Source: an uncultured Carboxylicivirga sp. (GTDB lineage Bacteria > Bacteroidota > Bacteroidia > Bacteroidales > Marinilabiliaceae). Taken from it: a stretch of 64,000 nt of DNA. Under the pieces are notes generated by a model that saw only the letters and a program-made list of their open reading frames with translations, did no database searches and had not been told where the DNA came from. Numbering within the stretch: the first letter of the stretch is position 1; every line of letters begins with the position of its first letter. Position numbers and translations under genes: made by a program. Of this stretch, positions 8,018-16,565 are shown one piece after another. The stretch is taken from positions 21,886-85,885 of the forward strand of contig CANLLN010000021.1 in the NCBI GenBank assembly GCA_947491945.1. Reading direction: 5' to 3'.

Positions 8018-9383
8018 GCTTTTCAAGTCTTCGATACAGGGATGTGCGCGTAAGGCCTAAATCGGCTGCTGCTTTGGATACATTGCCGCGGTTCATGCGC
8101 AAAACTTTTTCAATAATCTGTTTTTCAATGTCCTCAAGGTTGTAGCTGTCAAATTCAAACCCTTCGGAGCTTGTGGGTAAGGAGGATAATTGAAAATCGC
8201 TTTCCTCCAGGTTGGGTGATTCACTCATGATAACGGTACGCTCTAATATGTGTTGAAATTCGCGTACGTTGCCCGGCCATGGGTAATTGGTGAGTTTCTT
8301 AATTACTTTGGATGATAATTTATTTATTTTCTTCTTGTATTTCTTCGAGAAGATCTTTAAAAAGTGATCAGCTAGTACCGGTATGTCTTCAGGCCTTTCG
8401 CGCAGCGGTGGCAATTCAATCTCAACCGTATTTATTCGGTAGATCAAGTCCTGTCGGTAGCTGTCTTCCATGGCCATCTGTTTCAGGTTCATATTGGTAG
8501 CACATATAAGACGTATATCGATGGCCTTGGGTTTGTTAGCTCCTACACGGGTTACCTCACGGCGTTCCAACACGGTTAGTAGCTTGGCCTGAAGGGGTAG
8601 TGAGAGGTTTCCTATTTCATCGAGAAAGATGGTTCCACCCGAAGCCAGTTCGAAGCGTCCGGGGCGCTCACTCTTGGCATCCGTAAAAGCACCCTTCACA
8701 TGTCCAAACAGTTCACTCTCAAACAGACTTTCACTTAAGGCACCCAGGTCAACACTAATAAAACTCTCGTTGTTGCGCAGCGAATTACGATGCAGGGCGC
8801 GGGCCACCAGCTCCTTTCCTGTACCGTTTTCGCCCAATATCAGTACATTGGCATCCGTGGCAGCTACCTTTTTTATGGTGTTAAATACATTTTGCATACC
8901 TGGCGATACGCCAATAAAATCGGCAAAGGGCTGATCAAGAATAGTGTTGATCTCTTTCTGTTTGCTCCTTAAGTCTTTCACTTCATTGCGCGACTGCCGC
9001 AGTTGAACCGCCGAGTTAACTGTGGCCAGTAGCTTTTCGTTTTGCCAGGGCTTAAGAATAAAATCAGTGGCTCCGGCTCGTATGGCCTTCACCGACTTTT
9101 CAACATCGCCATAAGCCGTGATAAAAAGCACTACGGCAGAGGGATCAATCTCAAGTATTTTTTCCAGCCAGTGAAACCCTTCCTGCCCACTGATGGCATC
9201 TTTAGTAAAGTTCATGTCCAGCAGTACAACATCAAAGGACTCATCAGCCATTAATGCTGGTATTTTATTGGGATCGGTCGAAGTAGTGATGGATTCAACA
9301 TGCGGTTTTAATAATAGCTTAAGGGCAAACAATATGTCAGCATTATCGTCAATGGCCAGTATGCGTCCTGATTTTTTCGTCAT
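8007..9383 (-). CDS. NtrC-family response regulator (sigma-54 enhancer-binding protein)
   Basis: 458 residues from the ATG at 9383. Domains in order: receiver (1-125, phospho-acceptor Asp56 in VVLLDMNF), AAA+ sigma-54 interaction domain (~150-385, Walker A GENGTGKE at 184-191, Walker B TIFLDE at 251-256) and a Fis-type HTH (~410-458, NVSKAAADLGLTRTSLYRRL). The loop that contacts sigma-54 reads GAFTDA (231-236) instead of GAFTGA. It forms an operon with the kinase and is divergent from an ABC transporter. A palindrome shared with two transporter promoters lies 62 bases upstream of the start, suggesting autoregulation (inference). Confidence 0.95.
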   Translation of the reverse strand: MTKKSGRILAIDDNADILFALKLLLKPHVESITTSTDPNKIPALMADESFDVVLLDMNFTKDAISGQEGFHWLEKILEIDPSAVVLFITAYGDVEKSVKAIRAGATDFILKPWQNEKLLATVNSAVQLRQSRNEVKDLRSKQKEINTILDQPFADFIGVSPGMQNVFNTIKKVAATDANVLILGENGTGKELVARALHRNSLRNNESFISVDLGALSESLFESELFGHVKGAFTDAKSERPGRFELASGGTIFLDEIGNLSLPLQAKLLTVLERREVTRVGANKPKAIDIRLICATNMNLKQMAMEDSYRQDLIYRINTVEIELPPLRERPEDIPVLADHFLKIFSKKYKKKINKLSSKVIKKLTNYPWPGNVREFQHILERTVIMSESPNLEESDFQLSSLPTSSEGFEFDSYNLEDIEKQIIEKVLRMNRGNVSKAAADLGLTRTSLYRRLEKHGL

Positions 9384-9444
9384 GATTCTGATTTTTTTGG
9401 GGCAACTAAATATACCACTTATTAAGAACAACTTAGCAATAAAT

Positions 9445-9460
9445 TGTTCGAAATCGAACG
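9445..9460. promoter_or_regulatory. Palindromic operator, TGTNCG-N4-CGNACA family, copy 1
   Basis: TGTTCGAAATCGAACG matches 11 of 12 fixed positions of the consensus drawn from five copies in this window. It is centred about 70 bases upstream of the NtrC-type regulator start, which suits a regulator-binding site. Confidence 0.55.
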
Positions 9461-9714
9461 TTTATTTATTGAATCTGCTATAACCAAAAAGGATGCCGTT
9501 TTTGTAATTAGCTTGATTATAAGTAATTAAAGTGGATGGCATGGAACATGGTTATGATTTTGATAGTAAACAACGAACCGTCACTTGGATATGATAAGGA
9601 GATGTGAGGTTAATGTGCTGATTGATAGTGTTGTGTAGTGTGGTTGGGATGCTTTATGGTAAGTTGTTAGTCGTTTAAAGGGGAAAATTAAGTGAAATAA
9701 TATATACAAGGAAA

Positions 9715-9730
9715 TGTTCGATTTCGTACA
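9715..9730. promoter_or_regulatory. Palindromic operator, TGTNCG-N4-CGNACA family, copy 2
   Basis: TGTTCGATTTCGTACA matches all 12 fixed positions. Its centre is 21 bases, two helical turns, from copy 3, so two dimers would bind on the same face. It is 35 bases upstream of the ABC ATPase start. Confidence 0.6.
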
Positions 9731-9735
9731 CTAGT

Positions 9736-9751
9736 GTTTCGAAAACGTACA
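9736..9751. promoter_or_regulatory. Palindromic operator, TGTNCG-N4-CGNACA family, copy 3
   Basis: GTTTCGAAAACGTACA has a perfect right half and a weak left half (10 of 12 fixed positions). It is phased with copy 2 and ends 14 bases before the ABC ATPase start, so it could also act as a repressing or downstream site. Confidence 0.5.
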
Positions 9752-9765
9752 TAATAGGGTAGATC

Positions 9766-10449
9766 ATGATTCATACACGAAACTTAACAAAGCTGATCCG
9801 CAACGGGGCTATCGAGACTAAGGTACTTCAAAATGTTAATATTGACATTGAACAGGGTGAGTATGTGGCTATTCTGGGGCCATCAGGTAGTGGTAAATCT
9901 TCCCTGATAAATACCATAGGACTCATTGAAAAGCCTAGTGCCGGAGAGTTATTTTTCATGGATCACGAGGTGAGCCGCTTGAGCGAACGCCAAAGGAGTA
10001 ATCTGCGTCGGGGAGGCATTGGATTTATCTTTCAGAATTTTGGTTTGATCAAGGAGCTGAAGGTATATGAGAATATTGAGTTACCACTTCAGTATCTTAG
10101 ATATAACAAGAAAGAACGTCAGCAAAAAGTAGAGGCGGTACTAGCAGGCTTGCAGATAAGCCACCTGCGGCAATATTTTCCGGATCAGCTGCCGGCTCTT
10201 CAAAAACAATTGGTGGCCATTGCCCGCGCTGTGGTTTCAAAACCCGACTTGATTGTGGCCGATGAGCCTACGGGTAGTCTTAGTTCGTCGGATGGTAATC
10301 GAGTTATGGAGGTTTTGTCATCCCTCAATGAAGAGGGCTATACCCTTGTTGTGGCCACTCATTCGGCGCTTGAAGCAGAGCGGGCGCAGCGCATTATTCA
10401 GTTGTTTGATGGTCATGTTGTTACCGAAAATATTAAGAATCGTTTGTAA
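9766..10449 (+). CDS. ABC transporter ATPase (MacB/LolD class) with lost signature motif
   Basis: 227 residues. Walker A GPSGSGKS is at 38-45, the Q-loop in FIFQNFGL near 88-94, Walker B LIVADE at 162-167 and the switch histidine at 199 (VATHS). The ABC signature, normally LSGGQ, reads LPALQ at 142-146, and the D-loop region reads GSLSSSDG rather than GNLDSxNG. The rest is typical of the class that drives MacB/FtsX-like permeases. A stop codon directly adjoins the permease start. With a homodimer both composite ATP sites would carry the altered signature, so hydrolysis may be weak; it may serve as a slow or sensory ATPase. It is preceded by two operator-like palindromes. Confidence 0.92.
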   Translation: MIHTRNLTKLIRNGAIETKVLQNVNIDIEQGEYVAILGPSGSGKSSLINTIGLIEKPSAGELFFMDHEVSRLSERQRSNLRRGGIGFIFQNFGLIKELKVYENIELPLQYLRYNKKERQQKVEAVLAGLQISHLRQYFPDQLPALQKQLVAIARAVVSKPDLIVADEPTGSLSSSDGNRVMEVLSSLNEEGYTLVVATHSALEAERAQRIIQLFDGHVVTENIKNRL

Positions 10450-12873
10450 ATGATGCTTACTCATCACATAAAGGTCGCTATCCGAAGCATTCGCAAACAG
10501 GGGATTTATGCTTTGCTAAATGTTTTTGGCTTGTCGCTGGGTTTGGTACTCGGACTGTTTGTCATTTTACTGGTGCGACACGAGCTGAGTTACGATACGG
10601 TATTTACAAACAGCGATCGGATCTGCCGTTTGGCCACTAAAGGTGTAATGGGTAATGATATAATAAACTCGGCGAATACACCTATGCCCCTCGCTGGTTT
10701 GCTGAGCGATAGTGATGAGGTGGGGGCTGTGGTGCGTATTGTGCCGGGCGCTAATAATGTAGTTGAAGCAGATGATAAGCGCTTTAATGAGGATGGCTTC
10801 ATCTTTGGCGATGAAGACTTTTTCGATTTGTTCGATTTACCATTTTCACAGAAGGCCGATTCCTTTGATTTGTCAGTTCCCAGCCAGGTTGTGCTTACGT
10901 CCTCCACGGCTAATAAATATTTTGGGAAGGACAATGCTGTGGGACAGTTTATCGAACGAGATGGTATGACCTATAAAGTTGTTGGTGTTTGTCAGGATCT
11001 TCCATCCGCCTCACATCTTCGCTTCGATTTTGTGGCCTCCCTATCAACCATCGATCAGATCCTATTAAATAAGACTGACTCCAGTTATCTGAAAACATGG
11101 AAAACAGACTGGCTCTACCTCAATTGTTATACTTATTTGCGCCTCCGGGAGGGGGTTGATGCTGCATCTTTTGTTGATTGGGTAAATGCGGCCAAAGATG
11201 AATTGCTGTTGCCCCAGGTGGCTACTTTAATGAAGACACAACAGGATGCCGGTAAAGGGGTTTTCACCTTTTTTGCTCAGAAGATTCAAACTATTCATTT
11301 TGAGTCGCATCTGGATGGTGAATTCACATCTAATTCAAAACCGATTTATATTCGTTTGTTTGTGTTTGTGGCCATTTTTGTGCTTTTAACTACTTGTATC
11401 AACTTTATGAACCTCACTACTGCTAAAATGCGGGATAAATACCAGGAAGTTGGGTATCGTCAGCTGGTGGGGGCAACGCGCTCACAACTGATTCTTCAGT
11501 TTCTGATTGAGGCCCTAGTGTATGGTTTGGGTGCTATGTTTATCAGTATGGTACTGCTTGAGTTGTTGTTACCTTTTCTCAACAGTTTTTTTGAGGTTCG
11601 GCTCACTTTTAATTTTTTTCGGGGATGGATTGACTTCTTTGGCATCCTAGTTGTTTTGCTCGTTGTGGGACTTTTGGCGGGTAGCTTTCCTGCATTTTTC
11701 TTTTCGGGTTTGAAGCCTGAGAAACTGATTGCCGGAGTACTAAAAATCGGAAGAACAAGTTTTATTGTGCGTGGCCTTTTTGTTACCAGCCAGTTTGCTG
11801 TGGTAATGTTTCTGGCGGTTGTGGCCTCGGCTATGTGGTGGCAGATTGATTTTGTGCAAAATAATGATCCGGGCTTTGATACCAGTAACATATTGGTTGT
11901 GGAGAGGGGGCATGCTATCCGCAGTGAGCTGCCGGCTTTTAAAGCCGATTTGAAGGCTTTGGAGGGAGTGCGTTATGTAAGTGTATGTAATAGCTTGCCC
12001 GGTGATGATCACTATCAGTATGCATTCCGGCTGAGCGGAGGAAGTGATGATCAAGTGGTGTTTTTACCCATTAACTTCATTGATGATGACTACTTTAGAG
12101 TGATGGGTTTAGGCCTGAAGGCAGGGCGTTTTTTGAATTTGGATTTGGGTGATAGTTTGGCTGTTAACCTGAATGAGGCAGCTGTTGCAAAGCTGGGCAT
12201 GCGTAAGCCGCTGGATGAAAAGATTGAAACCCTGGGTGATAAAGGCTGGAGTTTAACTACGGTGGGGGTGATTCGGGATTATCATTATGAGAGTTATTTC
12301 TCTCCCATTAACCCACTGGCATTAATTCTTATTGGCGAAAAATCACGTTTTGAATACGTTTTGATTAAGATGGTTGACGATGTGGAAGTGGATGTAAAAG
12401 CCATAAGAGCTGTGTGGGACAAATATTCTGGAGGAGCGCCCTTTGTGTATAATACTTTGGAGGATCGTATTGAAAAACTGTATGACGAAGATGTGCGAAT
12501 TGCCAAAATTATGTCCGTTTTTACTTTTTTGTCCTTTTTTGTAGCCCTGTTGGGTCTTATTGCTCTGGTAACTTTTATTATTGAATATAAAGCTGAAACA
12601 GTCGCGCTGAAAAATGTGCTGGGAGCTCCGAGGCAATCCATCATGCGACAGGTATTCTCTATGTTTGGTGCCTATGTGGCAGGGGGAGTATTATTGGCCT
12701 TTGCGCCTGCCTATTATGCCATTAAAGCCTGGGGCAGCAGTTACGCTTACTTCGATTTTATTGGCTGGTGGATTTTCGTTGCGTGGGCAATTGCGCTTAT
12801 TTTCATGGCTTTTCTGGTAACCTTTACGCAGGCCTATCGGGGGGTGCGCTTACGCCTTCGGGGTGCAGCTTAG
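10450..12873 (+). CDS. ABC transporter permease, FtsX/MacB superfamily
   Basis: 807 residues of the long Bacteroidota permease type. A first membrane helix (~20-42, NVFGLSLGLVLGLFVILLV) is followed by a periplasmic MacB-like core domain (~45-270), a three-helix FtsX bundle (~285-420), a second half beginning near 430 (GLFVTSQFAVVMFLAVVA) with its own periplasmic domain, and a final FtsX bundle (~680-800). The coupling-helix segments VGYRQLVGATRSQL and VALKNVLGAPRQS are present in both halves. This class usually performs mechanical work on envelope or peptide substrates. It abuts the ATPase gene and faces a two-component system, as in antimicrobial or envelope-stress modules. The substrate is unknown. 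Confidence 0.92.
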   Translation: MMLTHHIKVAIRSIRKQGIYALLNVFGLSLGLVLGLFVILLVRHELSYDTVFTNSDRICRLATKGVMGNDIINSANTPMPLAGLLSDSDEVGAVVRIVPGANNVVEADDKRFNEDGFIFGDEDFFDLFDLPFSQKADSFDLSVPSQVVLTSSTANKYFGKDNAVGQFIERDGMTYKVVGVCQDLPSASHLRFDFVASLSTIDQILLNKTDSSYLKTWKTDWLYLNCYTYLRLREGVDAASFVDWVNAAKDELLLPQVATLMKTQQDAGKGVFTFFAQKIQTIHFESHLDGEFTSNSKPIYIRLFVFVAIFVLLTTCINFMNLTTAKMRDKYQEVGYRQLVGATRSQLILQFLIEALVYGLGAMFISMVLLELLLPFLNSFFEVRLTFNFFRGWIDFFGILVVLLVVGLLAGSFPAFFFSGLKPEKLIAGVLKIGRTSFIVRGLFVTSQFAVVMFLAVVASAMWWQIDFVQNNDPGFDTSNILVVERGHAIRSELPAFKADLKALEGVRYVSVCNSLPGDDHYQYAFRLSGGSDDQVVFLPINFIDDDYFRVMGLGLKAGRFLNLDLGDSLAVNLNEAAVAKLGMRKPLDEKIETLGDKGWSLTTVGVIRDYHYESYFSPINPLALILIGEKSRFEYVLIKMVDDVEVDVKAIRAVWDKYSGGAPFVYNTLEDRIEKLYDEDVRIAKIMSVFTFLSFFVALLGLIALVTFIIEYKAETVALKNVLGAPRQSIMRQVFSMFGAYVAGGVLLAFAPAYYAIKAWGSSYAYFDFIGWWIFVAWAIALIFMAFLVTFTQAYRGVRLRLRGAA

Positions 12874-13036
12874 CAGCCTGATATAGCTTGAATTTTTAAA
12901 ACTTACTTATCCTTTGAATTCAGCCTGGTAGTTTCTTAGTGTTGTTTTTATTGTTCAGTAGTATGATTTCATAAAGTATTCTGTCCGTCTATCAATTTAA
13001 CGCTTCTTTTTACAAGCTGTGTATTAAAAAATTCGA

Positions 13037-13044
13037 TATATTTG
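13037..13044 (+). promoter_or_regulatory. -7 box before secDF
   Basis: TATATTTG matches TAnnTTTG exactly and lies 50 bases before the secDF start. I do not see a clear TTG at the expected -33 position. Confidence 0.45.
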
Positions 13045-13094
13045 CGCGCTAAGACGTGAAATTTGTCAAAACGAATTATAAAAATTTTTAACAA

Positions 13095-16079
13095 ATGCAG
13101 AACAAAGGAGCTATAAGACTTTTTGCCATTTTGTTGGTATTAGTCAGCTTATATCAATTGATGTTTACTTTCCAGACTCGCAGAGTGGAAAACGAGGCAA
13201 AGGAGATAGCAGGTGGCGACCCGGACAAAGAATTTGCCTACCTGGATTCAATTAAAAACGAAACCGTTTATAACTTTCTATGGGTAGCCCGCAAATATAC
13301 CTACCAGGAGTGTAAAGAGCGTGAGATCAATTTCGGTCTTGACCTGAAAGGTGGTATGAACCTAATTCTTGAGGTGAAGGTGGCCGACGTTGTTAAAGCT
13401 CTTTCAAATTATAATACTGATGAGACTTTCCTGGAAGCTCTTAGACGTGCCGAGGAAGCAGAGAAAAATTCATCAGACGACTTCATCAAATTGTTTGGTA
13501 AGGCTTTTTCAGATATCGACCCTGATGCCCAGCTTGCCACTATCTTTAATACCGTAGAGTTAAAGGAGCGCGTGAATTATAACTCAAGCAATGAGGAAGT
13601 GCTAAAGGTTATCCGCGAGGAGGCTAACAGCGCAATCGATAATGCTTTTAATATTCTTCGCTCACGTATCGACCGCTTCGGTGTTACGCAGCCCAATATT
13701 CAGCGTTTGGAGAAAGCCGGACGTGTTTTGGTGGAGTTACCCGGTGTAACAGATCCACAGCGTGTACGTAAGTTACTTCAGGGAACCGCTAGTCTTGAGT
13801 TCTGGGAGACTTACGAAAATTCTGAGTTGTTCGAGTCCTTTGTTCAGGCCGACAGCAAGGTGCGCGAGATGGAAGCTGCCAAAGCTCCCGCGCAGGAAGC
13901 AAGCGAAGCAACAGCGGCTGAAGAAACAACTGATGAAACAAGTCTTGTTGATCAGCTGGCGGCTGAAGCTACAGCTACTGATTCCTTAGAAGCTGCCAAT
14001 GCCAAATCATTGTTTACTTATTTGCAGCCTAACCATCCCCAGCAAGGTGGTCCGGTTGTAGGTGTAGCCTTGTCGCGTGATACAGCTGAGGTCAATTCTT
14101 ATTTAGCCAATCCGGCAATTAAGAGTCTGTTTCCAAAGAATGCTCGTTTCTTCTGGACAGTTAAGCCCATTGAAAAAGATTACTTAGTGAGTCGTTTTGG
14201 TGATGATGTAAATGAGAAAGAAACAGCATTTCAACTGGTAGCCATTAAGGTAAGTACACATGATGGACGTCCGCCGCTGGAAGGTGATGTTATTACTTCA
14301 GCCCGTAGTCAAACCAATCAGCGTGGTCAGTTCGAAGTGAGCATGAGCATGAATGCCGAAGGTGCCAAAACATGGTCGCGCCTCACTGGTGCCAACGTAA
14401 ATCGTAGTATTGCTGTGGTACTGGATGGTTTTGTATATAGTTTCCCAACGGTTAATCAGAAGATCGACGGAGGACAGAGTCAGATTACCGGTAACTTTAC
14501 GCCGGAAGAATCACAGGATTTGGCCAATATTCTTAAGTCAGGTAAGCTACCGGCACCGGCTCGCATTGTGGAAGATACTGTAGTGGGTCCTTCACTGGGT
14601 CAGGAAGCTGTTGACAGTGGTTTCACTTCGTTCATCTGGGCCTTTGTGGTAGTACTTATCTATATGTTATTGTACTATGGTGTTCGCGCAGGTTGGGTGG
14701 CCGACTTTGCTTTGGTGGCTAACATGTTCTTTATCCTGGGTGTATTGGCTTCCTTTGGAGCTGTATTGACACTGCCTGGTATTGCCGGTATTGTGTTGAC
14801 GATTGGTATGTCGGTGGATGCTAACGTACTTATCTATGAGCGCATCAAAGAAGAATTGCGATCGGGTAAAGGCATACAGCTGGCCATTAAAGATGGTTAC
14901 AATAACGCCTTCTCGGCAATTATCGATGCCAACGTTACTACTTTCCTTACCGGTTTGATCTTATTCTTGTTCGGTACAGGTCCTATTAAAGGTTTTGCCA
15001 CTACCTTGATGATTGGTATTGCTACCTCATTCTTCTCAGCCATCTTTATTACCCGTTTGATTTTCGAACAGATGCTGAGCAAGAACAAAACTTTGGTATT
15101 CGATACTAAAATGACGCGCAACCTATACAAGAACATGCATATCAAATTCCTCGAGAAGCGTAAGATGTTCTTTGTAATCTCTGCCGTGGCCGTTGTGGTT
15201 TCATTGGGATCTTTATCAACTATGGGTCTAAAGCAGGGTATTGATTTCACCGGGGGTCGTACTTTCGTGGTGCGTTTCGATGATCAGGTGTCGTCTGTTG
15301 ATGTACAGAATGCACTGAGCGATGTATTCGAGAATGCTCACGTTGAGGCCAAGCAATTTGGTAACGAAGGAAATCAGGTGCGTATTGCTACCAACTATAT
15401 GATTGAAGAAAACTCTGAAGAGATTGACAATGCAGTAGAAGAGAAATTGTATGCCGGTCTGAAGAACTTCATCAAGAGTGATGTGTCGCAGGATGATTTC
15501 CTAACGGATTACCGTATGAGTTCGCAGAAAGTGGGACCCACCATTGCCAGCGATATCAAAAAGAATGCGGCTTACGCCATTGGTTTCAGTTTATTGGTGA
15601 TTTTCCTTTATATCCTAATGCGTTTCCGCAACAAGGAGTTTGGATTTGGTGCAGTAGCTGCCCTTGTGCATGATGTTATTATTGTGTTGGGTATCTTTTC
15701 GCTTACCTATTCGTTTATGCCATTCTCTATGGAAATCGACCAGGCATTTATCGCGGCCATCCTTACTGTAATTGGTTATTCGATTAACGATACCGTAGTT
15801 GTATTTGACCGTATTCGTGAGTATCTGAAGCTATATCCTAAGCGTGATAAAGGTGAAGTGGTGGATGCGGCTCTTAACTCAACCGTTAGCCGTACAGTGA
15901 ATACATCGATTACTACTTTTGTAGTGCTGTTGGTTATCTTCCTGTTTGGAGGTGAGGTAATCCGCGGTTTCGTATTTGCCCTAATGGTAGGTGTGTTGGT
16001 TGGTACTTACTCATCGCTATTTATTGCAACACCGGTTGCCTTTAATATGATTGAGAAGAAAGGGAACAAGAAAAAATAA
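13095..16079 (+). CDS. secDF: Protein translocase subunit SecDF (single-chain fusion)
   Basis: 994 residues joining SecD and SecF, the normal form in Bacteroidota. The SecD half starts with one helix (~8-24) and the conserved GLDLKGGMNLILEV, then a large periplasmic region and five helices, including the DANVLIYERIKEEL motif of the proton path. The SecF half begins near residue 690 with GIDFTGGRTFVV and ends with helices containing VIGYSINDTVVVFDRIRE. The protein uses the proton gradient to pull exported chains from SecYEG. One oddity is an Ala/Thr/Glu-rich low-complexity insert at ~258-300 of the periplasmic region. It is monocistronic, with a -7 box upstream and a strong terminator downstream. 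Confidence 0.98.
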   Translation: MQNKGAIRLFAILLVLVSLYQLMFTFQTRRVENEAKEIAGGDPDKEFAYLDSIKNETVYNFLWVARKYTYQECKEREINFGLDLKGGMNLILEVKVADVVKALSNYNTDETFLEALRRAEEAEKNSSDDFIKLFGKAFSDIDPDAQLATIFNTVELKERVNYNSSNEEVLKVIREEANSAIDNAFNILRSRIDRFGVTQPNIQRLEKAGRVLVELPGVTDPQRVRKLLQGTASLEFWETYENSELFESFVQADSKVREMEAAKAPAQEASEATAAEETTDETSLVDQLAAEATATDSLEAANAKSLFTYLQPNHPQQGGPVVGVALSRDTAEVNSYLANPAIKSLFPKNARFFWTVKPIEKDYLVSRFGDDVNEKETAFQLVAIKVSTHDGRPPLEGDVITSARSQTNQRGQFEVSMSMNAEGAKTWSRLTGANVNRSIAVVLDGFVYSFPTVNQKIDGGQSQITGNFTPEESQDLANILKSGKLPAPARIVEDTVVGPSLGQEAVDSGFTSFIWAFVVVLIYMLLYYGVRAGWVADFALVANMFFILGVLASFGAVLTLPGIAGIVLTIGMSVDANVLIYERIKEELRSGKGIQLAIKDGYNNAFSAIIDANVTTFLTGLILFLFGTGPIKGFATTLMIGIATSFFSAIFITRLIFEQMLSKNKTLVFDTKMTRNLYKNMHIKFLEKRKMFFVISAVAVVVSLGSLSTMGLKQGIDFTGGRTFVVRFDDQVSSVDVQNALSDVFENAHVEAKQFGNEGNQVRIATNYMIEENSEEIDNAVEEKLYAGLKNFIKSDVSQDDFLTDYRMSSQKVGPTIASDIKKNAAYAIGFSLLVIFLYILMRFRNKEFGFGAVAALVHDVIIVLGIFSLTYSFMPFSMEIDQAFIAAILTVIGYSINDTVVVFDRIREYLKLYPKRDKGEVVDAALNSTVSRTVNTSITTFVVLLVIFLFGGEVIRGFVFALMVGVLVGTYSSLFIATPVAFNMIEKKGNKKK

Positions 16080-16097
16080 AGCATTTTAGCTTCTTGT

Positions 16098-16130
16098 AAA
16101 GCCCCATGGTAACTGCCATGGGGCTTTCTT
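16098..16130 (+). terminator. Rho-independent terminator after secDF
   Basis: Perfect 12-base arms AAAGCCCCATGG and CCATGGGGCTTT with a six-base loop, followed by TCTT. It lies 18 bases beyond the secDF stop. Confidence 0.9.
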
Positions 16131-16153
16131 ATTTAAAGCTGTTTCTATTTTAT

Positions 16154-16161
16154 TATCTTTG
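16154..16161 (+). promoter_or_regulatory. -7 box before tatA
   Basis: TATCTTTG is a full TAnnTTTG match. It lies 18 bases upstream of the ATG at 16180, which supports that ATG over an upstream TTG inside the box itself. Confidence 0.55.
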
Positions 16162-16179
16162 AACACGAAAATTTATGAT

Positions 16180-16548
16180 ATGGGTACATTGCTTTTTATT
16201 TCCGGCATTGAAACTGTAGTGATTGTGCTTGTGGTACTCTTGCTTTTTGGTGCCAAAAGTATTCCTGATGTGGCACGTATGTTGGGCAAAGGAATGAATG
16301 AATTCAGGCGTGCTTCTGAAGAGATTAAGCGCGAATTCAGGGAAAATACCAGTGGTATAACGGATGTGGTGGAGGAGACCAAGCAGGATCTGAATCGTGA
16401 GATTGAATCCCTGGATAGGCCGGATGATAAAGCCATTGCTTCATCTGATCATCAAAAAACTGAAGATCAAGCTGACGATGAAGCAGACCGAGAAGTGCCA
16501 CCTACATCTTCCAATAAGCGTGTATCGCGCAATGATGCTGTTGATTAA
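16180..16548 (+). CDS. tatA: Sec-independent translocase protein TatA family
   Basis: 122 residues. One N-terminal membrane helix (~9-23) ends in the diagnostic Phe23-Gly24, followed by the amphipathic helix AKSIPDVARMLGKGMNEFRRA and a long acidic, unstructured tail. This is the architecture of TatA/TatB, which form the pore or receptor for twin-arginine substrates. No tatC is nearby; in Bacteroidota the tat genes are often scattered. The tail (~55-122) is longer and more charged than in a minimal TatA, so TatB-like function is possible. The next gene begins 17 bases after the stop. Confidence 0.9.
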   Translation: MGTLLFISGIETVVIVLVVLLLFGAKSIPDVARMLGKGMNEFRRASEEIKREFRENTSGITDVVEETKQDLNREIESLDRPDDKAIASSDHQKTEDQADDEADREVPPTSSNKRVSRNDAVD

Positions 16549-16565
16549 TTAATACGAAAGTTTAT

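Larger units (their letters stand above)
9384..9765. other. Divergent regulatory region between the NtrC-type regulator and the ABC transporter
   Basis: 382 bases with no credible gene. They contain three copies of a CG-bearing palindrome (listed separately), one near the regulator and two immediately before the transporter. I see no canonical TGGCAC-N5-TTGC sigma-54 promoter: the nearest candidates have a wrong -12 dinucleotide (from 9537 on the plus strand) or wrong spacing (9402-9417 on the minus strand). No good TAnnTTTG box was seen either. Confidence 0.6.

Noticed and set aside
9402..9417. TGG...TTGC element as sigma-54 promoter of the regulator operon
   Set aside because: There are 11 bases between GG and GC instead of the required 10.
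9537..9553. TGGCATGGAACATGGTT as sigma-54 promoter of the ABC transporter
   Set aside because: The -12 dinucleotide is GG instead of GC and the site lies over 200 bases from the gene; only the -24 part fits.
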